In this document: positions 39,246 through 48,871 of the stretch, one piece after another
How the letters are laid out: every line of letters begins with the position of its first letter
How positions within the stretch are numbered: the first letter of the stretch is position 1
DNA from: Flavobacteriaceae bacterium
Lineage (GTDB): Bacteria > Bacteroidota > Bacteroidia > Flavobacteriales > Flavobacteriaceae
Direction of reading: 5' to 3'
DNA length: 64,000 nucleotides
Assembly: GCA_014238425.1 (NCBI GenBank)
Contig: JABABD010000029.1
Location: forward strand, 286,342-350,341
Position numbers and translations under genes: made by a program
Notes under the pieces: generated by a model
What the model was told of the DNA's origin: nothing
What the model saw: the letters and a program-made list of their open reading frames with translations, nothing else
The model's database searches: none

Positions 39246-39722
39246 ATGTCTAAATTCAAGAAGAAAAAAGATGGCGGTATACCAGCAGTTAATACAGCGT
39301 CATTACCAGATATTGTGTTCATGTTATTGTTCTTCTTTATGGTAGCAACAGTCATGAGGCAAAATACACTGATGATCGAAAATAAGTTGCCACAAGCCAA
39401 CCAAGTTGAAAAATTGGCGAAGAAAGATTTGGTGTCTTATATCTATGCAGGGAAACCTAGTTCACAATATAGTAACCTAGGAAACCATGCTAGAATCCAA
39501 TTAAATGATAAATTTGCGGACATTAGTGACCTTAGACGATTCATTCGTGAAGAACGTGATAATATGCGTGAGGAGTTAAAACCTTTTCTTACTATGGCTT
39601 TAAAAGTCGATAGTGAAGCTAATATGGGGCTTGTCTCTGATATTAAGCAAGAATTGAGAAAAGAGAACGCGCTTAAGATAAATTATACAACCAGACAAGG
39701 TGATGCTTTGGGCAACCAATAG
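39246..39722 (+). CDS. exbD: Second ExbD/TolR-family protein
   Basis: 158 aa with a basic N-terminus (SKFKKKKDGG), a TM helix with the relay aspartate (SLPDIVFMLLFFFMVATV) and a compact periplasmic domain (FADISDLRRFIREERD). Paired ExbD genes behind one ExbB are common in Bacteroidota and suggest a hetero-oligomeric stator. It ends just before a terminator. Confidence 0.9.
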   Translation: MSKFKKKKDGGIPAVNTASLPDIVFMLLFFFMVATVMRQNTLMIENKLPQANQVEKLAKKDLVSYIYAGKPSSQYSNLGNHARIQLNDKFADISDLRRFIREERDNMREELKPFLTMALKVDSEANMGLVSDIKQELRKENALKINYTTRQGDALGNQ

Positions 39723-39744
39723 CTTAATTTTATAGTTATAAAGG

Positions 39745-39773
39745 AAAGGCATTCTTAACAGGATGCCTTTTTT
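39745..39773 (+). terminator. Terminator of the exb operon
   Basis: AAAGGCATTC (39745-39754) pairs with GGATGCCTTT (39761-39770) around TTAACA, with a run of T to 39773. Confidence 0.75.
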
Positions 39774-39831
39774 ATTTATGGTATAAGTTCATGTCAACAA
39801 AAACGTTATATTTAAAAACTTGTAGCTACTA

Positions 39832-40527
39832 ATGAGAATCATTGCATCTTTTATATTATTGTTTTTTGTCATTTTTCCTGTAATTGCTCAGGAAAATGCA
39901 TTTGTAGATATTGATTCGTTGTATAGAGAAGATCAGATTTACGTTGGGGTTACTTATAATCTTCTAGGGAATAAGCAGAATAATGGCGTTTCACAAAATG
40001 GCTTTTCTAGTGGGTTTCATCTGGGCTTCATTCGAGATATTCCAATAAACAAAAGAAGAAATATTGCCTTAGGAATAGGGTTGGGATATTCTGGTAATTC
40101 ATTTAATCAGAACCTACAGATTGCAAAGGACGACATGAAGAATGTAACCTACAATATTCTTTCTAATAGTGATGATTTTACCAAAAACAAGTTTGCATTA
40201 CATATGGTCGAGATACCGTTTGAATTTAGGTGGCGAAGCTCAACTGTTTCAGATTACAAATTTTGGAGAATATATGCGGGATTTAAATTTGGGTATTTAT
40301 TAACGCACACTACAAAGTACAATGGAGCTCCAAGTAACCAGAAATATAGTGATATAGATCATTTTAACAACTTTCAATATGGCCTTACAACTAGCCTTGG
40401 ATATAATACTTGGAATTTTCATTTATACTATGGGCTTAATCCGATTTTTAATGATAGCGCCATGTTAGATGGGAAATCAATAAATATGAAAGTCGTGAAA
40501 ATTGGTTTGATGTTTTATCTATTATAA
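39832..40527 (+). CDS. porT: PorT-like outer-membrane beta-barrel protein
   Basis: 231 aa with a signal peptide (residues 1-19, VIAQ) and beta-strands typical of the PorT family (YVGVTYNLLGN; SGFHLGFIRDIPINKRRNIALG; VEIPFEFRWR). In related organisms PorT is needed for type IX secretion, and a gene for a T9SS cargo is in this window. Position after exbB-exbD-exbD supports the call; the family contains many generic barrels, so the symbol is moderately certain. Convergent with the next gene, overlapping by 6 bp. Confidence 0.65.
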   Translation: MRIIASFILLFFVIFPVIAQENAFVDIDSLYREDQIYVGVTYNLLGNKQNNGVSQNGFSSGFHLGFIRDIPINKRRNIALGIGLGYSGNSFNQNLQIAKDDMKNVTYNILSNSDDFTKNKFALHMVEIPFEFRWRSSTVSDYKFWRIYAGFKFGYLLTHTTKYNGAPSNQKYSDIDHFNNFQYGLTTSLGYNTWNFHLYYGLNPIFNDSAMLDGKSINMKVVKIGLMFYLL

Positions 40528-41127
40528 CCAATAATTAAGCATGGTAAGCTGAGGTACTAGACCTATAAAAAACCCAATTGCGAGTTCAGTATTTGTATGC
40601 GCTTTGAGATAAAGTCTTGATGTAGCAATAGCACCAATTAAGATAAAAAATAATGCTAATGTGCCGTTTATATTTATGCTAAAATGGATGCTTAATGCTA
40701 TAAAGAACATAAACACACCTCCAACAGCTATCATATGAATACTTGCTTTAAACTTAAGTATTGCTAGAATTAGGCAAGCTATAGTGGAGAGCAAAATACC
40801 TAAAAAGAAATAGTATAATTCATTGATTTCATTTTGTGGTAGAATTCTTTGTATGACTAGTATAATAATAATAACATTCAATATCAACGGAATGATACGT
40901 TCTTTCACTGTTTCCAAATGAAAAGAATCTACCTTTTTCAGGGTCTTTAGTAAGTAGTAAAGTAAAACGGGTAAGACGACTGTTAAAATAAAGATAGAAA
41001 TTAGTTTTGCCTTAATAATGGGTAATGGAATATAGCGTGGTGATTTTGAGAAGTAGAAAATTACCCCAAGAATTGGCATTAGCAAAGGGTGGAAAATATA
41101 TGATATGCTTTTTAGAATATGATGCAT
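40522..41127 (-). CDS. PAP2-like integral membrane protein
   Basis: 201 aa with about six membrane helices. Two segments resemble lipid-phosphatase motifs: KASIHMIAVGG (Ser-x-His) and SRLYLKAHTNTELAIGF (Ser-Arg...His). The first KxxxxxxRP motif is not evident, so it may be inactive or divergent. The start overlaps the rpoN stop by one base (TAATG), implying translational coupling. Confidence 0.65.
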   Translation of the reverse strand: MHHILKSISYIFHPLLMPILGVIFYFSKSPRYIPLPIIKAKLISIFILTVVLPVLLYYLLKTLKKVDSFHLETVKERIIPLILNVIIIILVIQRILPQNEINELYYFFLGILLSTIACLILAILKFKASIHMIAVGGVFMFFIALSIHFSININGTLALFFILIGAIATSRLYLKAHTNTELAIGFFIGLVPQLTMLNYWL

Positions 41128-42584
41128 TACATCTTTTTGCGAAGCCTAGCAACAGGAAAATCTAATTGTTCTCTATATTTGGCAACAGTCCTACGGGCTA
41201 TAGGGTAGCCTTTATTTTTTAATATATGTGCTAATTTTTCGTCAGTCAGTGGTTTTTTCTTGTTCTCCTCTTCAATAACTGTTTCCAATATTTTCTTGAT
41301 TTCTCTTGTAGAAACTTCTTCACCTTGGTCATTTGTCATTGACTCACTAAAAAACTCTTTGATAAGTTTGGTGCCATAAGGGGTATCCACATATTTGCTA
41401 TTAGCAACTCTCGATACAGTAGAGACATCCATATTTATTTCATCAGCGATGTCCTTAAGAATCATTGGCCTTAATTTCCGTTCATCACCTGTAAGGAAAT
41501 ATTCTTTTTGATAATGCATGATGGTACTCATGGTAACAAAAAGTGTTTGCTGACGTTGTTTAATGGCTTCAATAAACCATTTTGCGGCGTCTAGCTTTTG
41601 TTTAATGAACTGCACCGCATCTTTCTGAGATTTTGATTTATCTTTAGCTTCCTTATAGCCTTTCATCATGTTATTGTATTCTCTCGATACATGAAGCTCT
41701 GGCGCATTCCGCCCATTCAATGTCAATTCTAGTTCGCCTTCAACTATTTTAATAGCAAAGTCTGGAACTACATGTTCAACCATTCTGGTGTTGCCAGCAT
41801 AAGAGCCACCAGGTTTAGGGTTAAGACGTTCTATTTCTTCAATAGCATCTTTAAGTTGAATTTCTGAGACATCAAATTTCTGAAGTAATTTTTTATAATG
41901 CTTTTTTGTAAAATGATCAAATGCTTTTTCTATGACATCTAATGCCAATTCAATATTAGGAGTTTGTGTTTTTCTTTGTAATTGAATCAACAAGCATTCT
42001 TGTAGATGTCTTGCACCAACACCAGCAGGGTCGAGTTGATGGACAATCATTAATACTTGCTCAATCTTATCTTCAGTTGTATACACATTTTGTGTAAATG
42101 CAAGATCATCCATAATATCGCTTAGCGATCTTCGTATATAACCACTTTCATCTACACTACCAACAAGAAATTCGGCAATCAGACGCTGTTCCTCGTCGAG
42201 CCTGAACGTATTGAGTTGATTCTTTAAATGTTGCGTGAATGATATGCCTGATGCATAGGGAATGCTTTTCTCTTCGTCATCAGCACTATAATTGCTTGTT
42301 TGCGTTCTGTAATCTGGAATTTCATCATCACTCAGGTAATCATCTACATTAATATCATCTGCTGAGATGCTTTCATTGTCATCATATTCATCTTTCGTGT
42401 TATCAAAAGTATCATCGAGCTCATCAGAAGTTTCCTTACCACTTTCTAATGCTGGGTTTTCTTCTAGCTCCTGCTTGATACGTTGCTCAAAGGCCTGAGT
42501 TGGTAATTGAATCAACTTCATCAACTGTATTTGTTGAGGAGATAATTTTTGAGAAAGCTTGAACTGTAAATACTGTTTTAGCAT
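41127..42584 (-). CDS. rpoN: RNA polymerase sigma-54 factor
   Basis: 485 aa. Region I is Gln/Leu-rich (LKQYLQFKLSQKLSPQQIQL), region II is very acidic (about 50-110), and region III ends in the helix-turn-helix and the RpoN box (ARRTVAKYRE, near residue 470). This factor needs an AAA+ activator, none of which is in the window. Upstream of it is the asnS terminator, so it has its own promoter. Confidence 0.95.
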   Translation of the reverse strand: MLKQYLQFKLSQKLSPQQIQLMKLIQLPTQAFEQRIKQELEENPALESGKETSDELDDTFDNTKDEYDDNESISADDINVDDYLSDDEIPDYRTQTSNYSADDEEKSIPYASGISFTQHLKNQLNTFRLDEEQRLIAEFLVGSVDESGYIRRSLSDIMDDLAFTQNVYTTEDKIEQVLMIVHQLDPAGVGARHLQECLLIQLQRKTQTPNIELALDVIEKAFDHFTKKHYKKLLQKFDVSEIQLKDAIEEIERLNPKPGGSYAGNTRMVEHVVPDFAIKIVEGELELTLNGRNAPELHVSREYNNMMKGYKEAKDKSKSQKDAVQFIKQKLDAAKWFIEAIKQRQQTLFVTMSTIMHYQKEYFLTGDERKLRPMILKDIADEINMDVSTVSRVANSKYVDTPYGTKLIKEFFSESMTNDQGEEVSTREIKKILETVIEEENKKKPLTDEKLAHILKNKGYPIARRTVAKYREQLDFPVARLRKKM

Positions 42585-42613
42585 TATGACAAAGGGTTTC
42601 TATAAATTTAAAG

Positions 42614-42649
42614 AAAACAATCTACAAATGAGGGTATGTAGATTGTTTT
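42614..42649 (-). terminator. Terminator of asnS
   Basis: AAAACAATCTACA (42614-42626) pairs perfectly with TGTAGATTGTTTT (42637-42649), loop 10 nt, lying 18 bp after the asnS stop. On the minus strand the distal arm ends in TTTT. Confidence 0.75.
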
Positions 42650-42667
42650 ATGATTTTGTTTTTTTTA

Positions 42668-44101
42668 CTAAAATTCTGCATTTTGAGGTGTTCTAGGAAA
42701 CGGAATGACATCTCGGATATTGCTCATTCCAGTTGCAAACATAACTAAACGCTCGAAGCCCAATCCAAAACCACTATGCACCGCGGTTCCAAAACGACGC
42801 AAATCTAAATACCACCACAATTCCTTTTCATCAATATCTAATTCAGCCATTTTGGATTTTAAGACATCGAGCCGCTCTTCACGTTGTGATCCACCAACAA
42901 TCTCACCAATTCCAGGAAATAGAATATCCATAGCTCTAACAGTCTTTCCATCTTCATTTAATCTCATGTAAAAAGCTTTGATATTGGCTGGATAATCAAA
43001 TAAGATAACTGGACATTTAAAATGCTTTTCAACTAAGAAGCGTTCGTGTTCACTTTGTAAATCTGCTCCCCATTCGTCAATTAAATAATTGAATTTCTTT
43101 TTCTTATTTGGCTTACAATTCCTTAATATTTCGATGGCTTCTGTATACGTTACCCGCTTAAAGTTATTGTCAGTTACAAAATGTAATTTCTCTATTAAAG
43201 ACATGTCGCTTCGCTCGGCTTGGGGTTTCCCTTTTTCTTCATCCAATAAGCGTTGGTTAAGAAACTCGAGATCATCCTTGCAGTTGTCTAGCGCGTACTT
43301 CACTACGTATTTTATAAAACTCTCTGCCAAGTCCATATTATCATCTAATTCATAAAAGGCCATTTCTGGCTCTATCATCCAAAATTCTGATAAATGACGA
43401 GACGTGTTACTGTTTTCTGCTCTAAATGTTGGGCCAAATGTATAGACATTACCTAATGCCATAGCATAGTTTTCTGCTTCTAATTGCCCAGAAACGGTTA
43501 GATTAGTTTCCTTTCCAAAGAAATCTTGAGAATGATCAATATCACCGTTATCATCTTTAGGAGGGTTCTTAAGATCTAGAGATGTTACTCTAAACATTTC
43601 ACCTGCACCTTCGGCATCACTTCCGGTAATGATAGGTGTATTGACATAGTAAAACCCATTATTTTGGAAATATTGATGCACTGCAAATGATAGAGCCGAA
43701 CGTAAACGCATGACGGCGCTAAATGTATTGGTTCGCACTCTTAAATGCGCATTCTCACGAAGAAATTCCATGGAATGTTTCTTTGGTTGTATGGGGTATT
43801 CCTCAGGATCTGAATCTCCAAGTATGCTAATTTCAGATGCCTGAATTTCGACGGTCTGGCCTCTGCCTTGACTCTCAACTAATAACCCTTTTATGTGTAC
43901 AGCAGCGCCAGTAGTTATCCGAGTAAGCGTTTCTTCAGCAGTATTTTCAAAATCCACAACACATTGAATATTATTAATCGTCGAACCATCATTCAAGGCT
44001 ATAAATCGATTTGCCCTAAAAGTCCTTACCCAACCTTTTACTTCTACTTCAACGTGTTTTTTATCCTGGGATAATAACGCTATTACTTTACTGGTTTTCA
44101 T
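42668..44101 (-). CDS. asnS: Asparagine--tRNA ligase
   Basis: 477-aa class IIb synthetase. N-terminal OB domain ([20 protein letters not shown]), motif 2 ([25 protein letters not shown]) and motif 3 ([15 protein letters not shown]) identify AsnRS; the motif-2 residues separate it from AspRS. Single gene with promoter box at 44122-44129 and terminator downstream. Confidence 0.95.
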   Translation of the reverse strand: MKTSKVIALLSQDKKHVEVEVKGWVRTFRANRFIALNDGSTINNIQCVVDFENTAEETLTRITTGAAVHIKGLLVESQGRGQTVEIQASEISILGDSDPEEYPIQPKKHSMEFLRENAHLRVRTNTFSAVMRLRSALSFAVHQYFQNNGFYYVNTPIITGSDAEGAGEMFRVTSLDLKNPPKDDNGDIDHSQDFFGKETNLTVSGQLEAENYAMALGNVYTFGPTFRAENSNTSRHLSEFWMIEPEMAFYELDDNMDLAESFIKYVVKYALDNCKDDLEFLNQRLLDEEKGKPQAERSDMSLIEKLHFVTDNNFKRVTYTEAIEILRNCKPNKKKKFNYLIDEWGADLQSEHERFLVEKHFKCPVILFDYPANIKAFYMRLNEDGKTVRAMDILFPGIGEIVGGSQREERLDVLKSKMAELDIDEKELWWYLDLRRFGTAVHSGFGLGFERLVMFATGMSNIRDVIPFPRTPQNAEF

Positions 44102-44121
44102 TGTGTTTGATAATTAAGCTG

Positions 44122-44129
44122 CAAAGATA
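44122..44129 (-). promoter_or_regulatory. TAnnTTTG -7 element of asnS
   Basis: The minus-strand reading TATCTTTG is a full consensus match, 20 nt before the asnS ATG. No clear -33 seen. Confidence 0.45.
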
Positions 44130-44162
44130 ATTCTTTAATGCTTTTTAGTGGCAGTGAATTAT

Positions 44163-44186
44163 TTAAAAAAAGGGGTTTTTTCCCCT
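44163..44186 (-). terminator. Terminator of the MMPL gene
   Basis: AGGGG/CCCCT arms (44171-44175 and 44182-44186) with a 6-nt loop; on the minus strand the hairpin is followed by TTTTTTT. It lies about 140 bp after the MMPL stop. Confidence 0.65.
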
Positions 44187-44208
44187 GATTGCGCATTGAT
44201 TTAATTAC

Positions 44209-44326
44209 TATATTTGATATGCTATTAATCAATATGTTACTTGATAAGGTTTAATTATCAAGCTCTATGATAAATGGGGATTTATCATACTACCGCCGCT
44301 AGCCTTTTTGGTTAGCGGCTTTTTTA
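44209..44326 (+). ncRNA. Candidate small RNA, antisense to the MMPL 3' end
   Basis: A consensus -7 box TATATTTG (44209-44216) with TTG 17 nt upstream is followed, after a start near 44222, by three hairpins: CTTGATAA/TTATCAAG (44240-44262), ATGATAAA/TTTATCAT (44267-44288, loop TGGGGA) and a strong intrinsic terminator GCCGCTAGCC/GGTTAGCGGC (44295-44319) with seven T after it. No + strand gene precedes the terminator, so it must belong to a + strand RNA of about 105 nt. No ORF fits. Class unknown. Confidence 0.55.
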
Positions 44327-46723
44327 TACTTCAGATTTCGTTTGATCCTCCTCTTCAGGAATGATTTTAAAGTTTGGCTCTTTTAATGTTTCCTTGTTGG
44401 CAATGCTTCTTTCTAAAGACAATAGGAGTGATGGCAAGAGTAATAAATTAGCCAGCATGGCAAATAGTAATGTGGCAGATACTAATGCTCCTAATGCAAC
44501 GGTGCCTCCAAAGCTTGAAATGGTGAATACAGAAAATCCAAAAAATAACACAATAGAGGTATAGAACATGCTAACTCCTGTTTCGCGTAAGGCAGCATAC
44601 ACAGATTTTCGTATTTTCCAGTTATTGGCTTGCAATTCCTGCCTGTATTTCGCTAAAAAATGAATGGTGTCATCCACAGAGATACCAAAAGCAATGCTAA
44701 ACACTAATATTGTCGAAGGTTTTATTGGGACCCCTAAATATCCCATAAGTCCAGCAGTAATCAATAATGGTAACAAATTAGGAATCAAGGATACCACAAT
44801 CATCCTGAAGGATCTAAACATATAGGCCATAAAAATGGATATAAGAAATATGGCTAAAGAAAGTGATAACACTAAGTTGTTTACGAGGTATTTTGTTCCT
44901 TTCTGGAACACCAATGCCTTACCGGTCATAGTGACTTCATATTTGTCTTTTGGAAAGGCTTTATTAATTTTATTTTGAAGATTTTCTTCTATGCGTTCCA
45001 TTTTATCCGTCCCGATATCTTTCATGAACGTTGTAATTCTGGCATATTGTCCAGTACTATCTACAAAATTTTTCAATAAACGTACATCGGAAGATGAATT
45101 CTTTACATAGGATAATATAAAACTATTTTCTTGTGTCGTCGGCAATTGATAGTATTTAGGATTTCCATTATAATATGCCTGCTTAGCATATTTAACGAGC
45201 TCAACTATTGATATGGGTTTAGAAAGTTCTGGTGTTTCTTCAATAAGTTCTTGCAGCTCATTCATGCGTTTGAGTGTAGAGATTTTCATAACCCCTTTTT
45301 TTCGCTTGGTATCTACCATGATTTCCAATGGCATGATACCGTTGAATTCGGACTCAAAAAATCGAATATCGTGATAGAACTCTGCTTTTTTTGGCATGTC
45401 TTCTATCAGACTACCTGAGATTTCTATTTTATTAATGCCAATTAAACTTGCCGTAAGTAAAATGACCGCTGTAATATATATAGCAATTTTATGGTGCTTC
45501 ACCATGCGTTCCATCCAATCGACAAACCCATTGACCCAGCGTCTGTTTAAATGTTCCAAGTGCTTGTCCTTAGGGTGAGGCATGAAACTATAGATGATTG
45601 GGATAATAAGTAAACAAAGGATAAAAATGGCTAAAATGCTTAATGATGCTACAATACCAAATTCCGTTAATAGTTTGCTATCCGTAATAATGAAGGTCGC
45701 AAAACCTGAGGCAGTGGTTACATTGGTCATTAATGTAGCATTTCCGATTTTTGTAATGACACGTTGAAGCGATTTTACTTTGTTCCCATGCTTCTTGACT
45801 TCGTGTTGGTATTTGTTGATTAGAAAAATACAATTGGGAATTCCTATGACGATAATCAGTGGCGGAATCAATGCCGTTAATACAGTAATTTCATATTTTA
45901 ATAAACCAAGAATTCCGAATGTCCAAGCGACTCCAATAAGTACGACAATCATTGAGATAAATGTGGCGCGATAGGATCTAAAGAAAAAGAAAAATATTAA
46001 TGATGTAACAAATAATGCGAGACTGATAAAAACACCAATCTCATCAATGATATTTTGTGAATTTAGTGTCCTAATGTATGGCATTCCAGAAACCCTTACA
46101 TCAAGATCATGCATTTGTTCAAAATCCCTAACCTTTGGAATCAATATATCAACGATAAAGTCTTTTCTAGCAGGTTTATTAACAATTGCCTTGTCTAAAT
46201 AAAGTGCTGTTCTGACCGTCTTTGTCTTTTTATTGAAAAGAAAGTTATCATAAAAAGGATATTTCTCAAAAAGCTCTTCTTGAAGTATTTCAACTTGCTT
46301 TATAGAGGCAAGAGAATCTTTAATAAATGGTTGAATATCAAAACGCTGGATTTTGTTGTTTTTTACTAATTTTTGAAGATTCCCTAGGGAGACCACGGTC
46401 TCTATTTCTTCGTAAGAACCAAATTCACGCGATAGATTATTCCAAGCATTTAATTTTTCAACGGTAAATAATGTAGAATCTTTAACGCCAAGAATAATGA
46501 GGTTACCTTCTTCACCAAATTTTTCAAGAAATGCATTATAGGTGTTATTAACCTCATGTTCATCTGGCAAAAGATTAGCTTCAGTATAGGTAAAACGCAT
46601 GTTTTTCCATTGATAGCCTAAAAAAATGGTTGCTAATGCAACCAAGACGAGTATCAGGATCTTATTACGCAAAATAAGTCTTGCGACGGTTTCCCAGAAA
46701 TTAACGGAAAATACTTTGGTCAT
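44324..46723 (-). CDS. MMPL/RND-superfamily exporter (hydrophobe/lipid type)
   Basis: 799-aa membrane protein of two repeats, each with one helix, a periplasmic domain and five clustered helices. Characteristic TM4-like segments are present (IPPLIIVIGIPNCIFLINKY and VFSIAFGISVDDTIHFLAKY, the latter with the paired aspartates). No adaptor gene is adjacent, which fits the lipid-exporting MMPL branch rather than tripartite pumps. Its stop codon lies within the T-run of the opposite-strand small RNA terminator. Confidence 0.88.
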   Translation of the reverse strand: MTKVFSVNFWETVARLILRNKILILVLVALATIFLGYQWKNMRFTYTEANLLPDEHEVNNTYNAFLEKFGEEGNLIILGVKDSTLFTVEKLNAWNNLSREFGSYEEIETVVSLGNLQKLVKNNKIQRFDIQPFIKDSLASIKQVEILQEELFEKYPFYDNFLFNKKTKTVRTALYLDKAIVNKPARKDFIVDILIPKVRDFEQMHDLDVRVSGMPYIRTLNSQNIIDEIGVFISLALFVTSLIFFFFFRSYRATFISMIVVLIGVAWTFGILGLLKYEITVLTALIPPLIIVIGIPNCIFLINKYQHEVKKHGNKVKSLQRVITKIGNATLMTNVTTASGFATFIITDSKLLTEFGIVASLSILAIFILCLLIIPIIYSFMPHPKDKHLEHLNRRWVNGFVDWMERMVKHHKIAIYITAVILLTASLIGINKIEISGSLIEDMPKKAEFYHDIRFFESEFNGIMPLEIMVDTKRKKGVMKISTLKRMNELQELIEETPELSKPISIVELVKYAKQAYYNGNPKYYQLPTTQENSFILSYVKNSSSDVRLLKNFVDSTGQYARITTFMKDIGTDKMERIEENLQNKINKAFPKDKYEVTMTGKALVFQKGTKYLVNNLVLSLSLAIFLISIFMAYMFRSFRMIVVSLIPNLLPLLITAGLMGYLGVPIKPSTILVFSIAFGISVDDTIHFLAKYRQELQANNWKIRKSVYAALRETGVSMFYTSIVLFFGFSVFTISSFGGTVALGALVSATLLFAMLANLLLLPSLLLSLERSIANKETLKEPNFKIIPEEEDQTKSEV

Positions 46724-46793
46724 AGTTTACCTATAATGCGACAAAGGTAGAAAAATACTATGGATAACAGCATTTATATAGTAACTAAACACA

Positions 46794-48062
46794 CTATTCT
46801 AAATGGATGTTGAAAGTGAATTTAAATGCAAAGTTGTCTTCAAATTTTGATAGGTGATAAGCCCCATATCTATATGCAAAACTAAGCCCAAAACCAACAA
46901 GCAACTTATTGATTTCGAAACCAGATTCAGAATATCCTTCATTTAGTGTGCCAAAGACAATATCTTGATGCCTACCGATATCATCTAGGTTCCCTACAGC
47001 ATGTCTCGATATTAATACTAACTCGGGTTTGAAACGTTTAGAGATATTGAAAGGTTTAAGCTTATGCTTTATTTGAAATGTTGCAAACCTATCTGAAAAG
47101 AATTCATTAAAGTACATGGTCTCAAAACTATTGATGCCAGCTACAGAGAAACGTTGCAATATGGTTTCTTTATTAACATTGTTGGGGTAAGCGTGGTATA
47201 AGTGTGTGATTGGCGTTTTTCCATTGGCAATACCGGCTGACAGCATAAATTCTGTTGATGAATTATTGATATGTTTTAGTTTATAAACTGATCTGAAATC
47301 AAATTTTGAAAAATTGAAATCACCATTTAAGATGTTACTAAAACTCTTTGTATACTGAAACGTAAATTGAGGATACCCTGAGATGGTTTCTTCTTCTTTA
47401 AAAGTGTCAAAAGGGTTCCATTGGGTAGAAAATCTAGCGAAGCTCAAATCGTAGTTAGAAAAAGATTGACCATTTATTAAAAACGCATAATTGTAGGTAG
47501 GGTCAATCTTGCTAATAGATAGTTGTGATTCAGTTAGGAGTTTGTCAGACACTCGATGTTCAAGCGTCAATGCTTTGGTAATGTGTTTATGGAATAAGTC
47601 GATATTAATCAGACGCGGTTCAAAGAATTGAAAAAAACGTTTGTCTGTTAAGAATTTTGAACTTCCAGTTTCCTGAAGATCATCTGTATAAGAACCATGA
47701 AGCCACGTGTTAGTACGTTCTGAAATCCTGAAACCAGCACCTAGACTAAATTTAAAGCGGTGGTCTTTAAATCCATATACCACATAACCTTGTACTTTAT
47801 ATTTTTCTGAGAACTTGTTATTAGTAATACCACCAAGTCCTGTTCTCAATCCTTCATATTGATTGAATTTTATTAGATAACGCAAGTCCATGTCAAAGAA
47901 CCTAGAGGGCAAATAACCATTTCCTAAGCTTTTTGCAAACTCTACTTTTTTTATGGAATCAGTTTTTGTGGAAGAATTGTCCGTTTTTTGCTCGGGCTCT
48001 TGTGCAAAACTGTTGAACGAAATAATCAACATGCAAAGAGAGAAGAAAAAATATTTAGACAT
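46794..48062 (-). CDS. DUF5686-like outer-membrane beta-barrel protein
   Basis: 422 aa, signal peptide at 1-20 (NSFAQ), then a barrel with features of the C-terminal half of DUF5686 proteins (LRTGLGGITNNKFSEKY; LFHKHITKALTLEHRV; FGLSFAYRYGAYHLSKFEDNFAFKF). Full DUF5686 proteins are about 800 aa with an N-terminal carboxypeptidase-like domain, which is missing here. It begins 3 bp after the TlpA gene, in the same operon. Confidence 0.7.
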   Translation of the reverse strand: MSKYFFFSLCMLIISFNSFAQEPEQKTDNSSTKTDSIKKVEFAKSLGNGYLPSRFFDMDLRYLIKFNQYEGLRTGLGGITNNKFSEKYKVQGYVVYGFKDHRFKFSLGAGFRISERTNTWLHGSYTDDLQETGSSKFLTDKRFFQFFEPRLINIDLFHKHITKALTLEHRVSDKLLTESQLSISKIDPTYNYAFLINGQSFSNYDLSFARFSTQWNPFDTFKEEETISGYPQFTFQYTKSFSNILNGDFNFSKFDFRSVYKLKHINNSSTEFMLSAGIANGKTPITHLYHAYPNNVNKETILQRFSVAGINSFETMYFNEFFSDRFATFQIKHKLKPFNISKRFKPELVLISRHAVGNLDDIGRHQDIVFGTLNEGYSESGFEINKLLVGFGLSFAYRYGAYHLSKFEDNFAFKFTFNIHLE

Positions 48063-48065
48063 TAA

Positions 48066-48809
48066 CTATAGAAGTTTGTTAATAGCAGCTACTAACACAT
48101 CCTTCATATTAGTTCGATACCCTATTTCTTTAAGAACAATCTGACCTTGTTGATTAATTACCATATTGGTTGGGAAACTCTGTACACCATATATACTAAT
48201 AGCATCATTGGCATCAGGTATAATTGTATAATTAAATGCTTTTGTTTGTAAAAATTGCTCAACGAGTTCTTGAGAATCAAATGTAATACCCAAAAAGACT
48301 ACATCTTGGGGGGCATACATGCTTACAACTTCGTTTAAATCTGGCATTTCCATAACACAAGGAGAACATTTTATAAACCAAAAATTTAGAACGACGACTT
48401 TACCACGAAGTTCAGATAATTTGAAATTTTCACCACGCATATCTCGAGCAATGAAATCCATTGCATATTCTCCATCGGCAAATACCTCTTCAGGATTCCG
48501 TTCTATTACAATCGGGTGATCTATTTTATTTTCAAATACAACGGCTCTTATTTTACCATTAGTATTTGCATAAAAAATAGGTCTGAATTCTGGATTTGCC
48601 ATTAATGACATTTGATCCATGGATAATCGATCTCCTTTATCATTAAACAGCATAATATCTGGACGAATATTTATCGTCATATTATTTAGTTGTTCTTCAG
48701 AAATTTGAATCAAATCACTAGGTACAAAATCATATGTTTGCGATACCACTATTTGCATTTGTAATGCTATAGTAAGGAAAGCGATATATTTTAAGAATTT
48801 CATAAGCAT
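48066..48809 (-). CDS. TlpA-family thiol-disulfide oxidoreductase
   Basis: 247 aa, exported (signal to about residue 23, VVSQ). The C-terminal half is a thioredoxin fold with active site FIKCSPCVMEMP and the cis-proline loop (VQSFPTNMVI). The N-terminal 100 residues are an extra domain of unknown fold. It would reduce or exchange disulfides in the periplasm. Coupled with the barrel gene downstream. Confidence 0.88.
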   Translation of the reverse strand: MLMKFLKYIAFLTIALQMQIVVSQTYDFVPSDLIQISEEQLNNMTINIRPDIMLFNDKGDRLSMDQMSLMANPEFRPIFYANTNGKIRAVVFENKIDHPIVIERNPEEVFADGEYAMDFIARDMRGENFKLSELRGKVVVLNFWFIKCSPCVMEMPDLNEVVSMYAPQDVVFLGITFDSQELVEQFLQTKAFNYTIIPDANDAISIYGVQSFPTNMVINQQGQIVLKEIGYRTNMKDVLVAAINKLL

Positions 48810-48840
48810 AGTATTAACGGGACTTTTTACGTATTCGTAT

Positions 48841-48869
48841 AAAAAAAAGCGACAGTCAGTGTCGCTTTT
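48841..48869 (-). terminator. Terminator of frr
   Basis: AAAAGCGACA (48845-48854) and TGTCGCTTTT (48860-48869) pair around GTCAG. On the minus strand it is followed by a run of eight T and sits 3 bp after the frr stop. Confidence 0.85.
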
Positions 48870-48871
48870 TA

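Noticed and set aside
44163..44186. GGGG/CCCC hairpin as part of the small RNA
   Set aside because: It lies upstream of the promoter box and has its T-run on the minus strand, so it fits the MMPL terminator.
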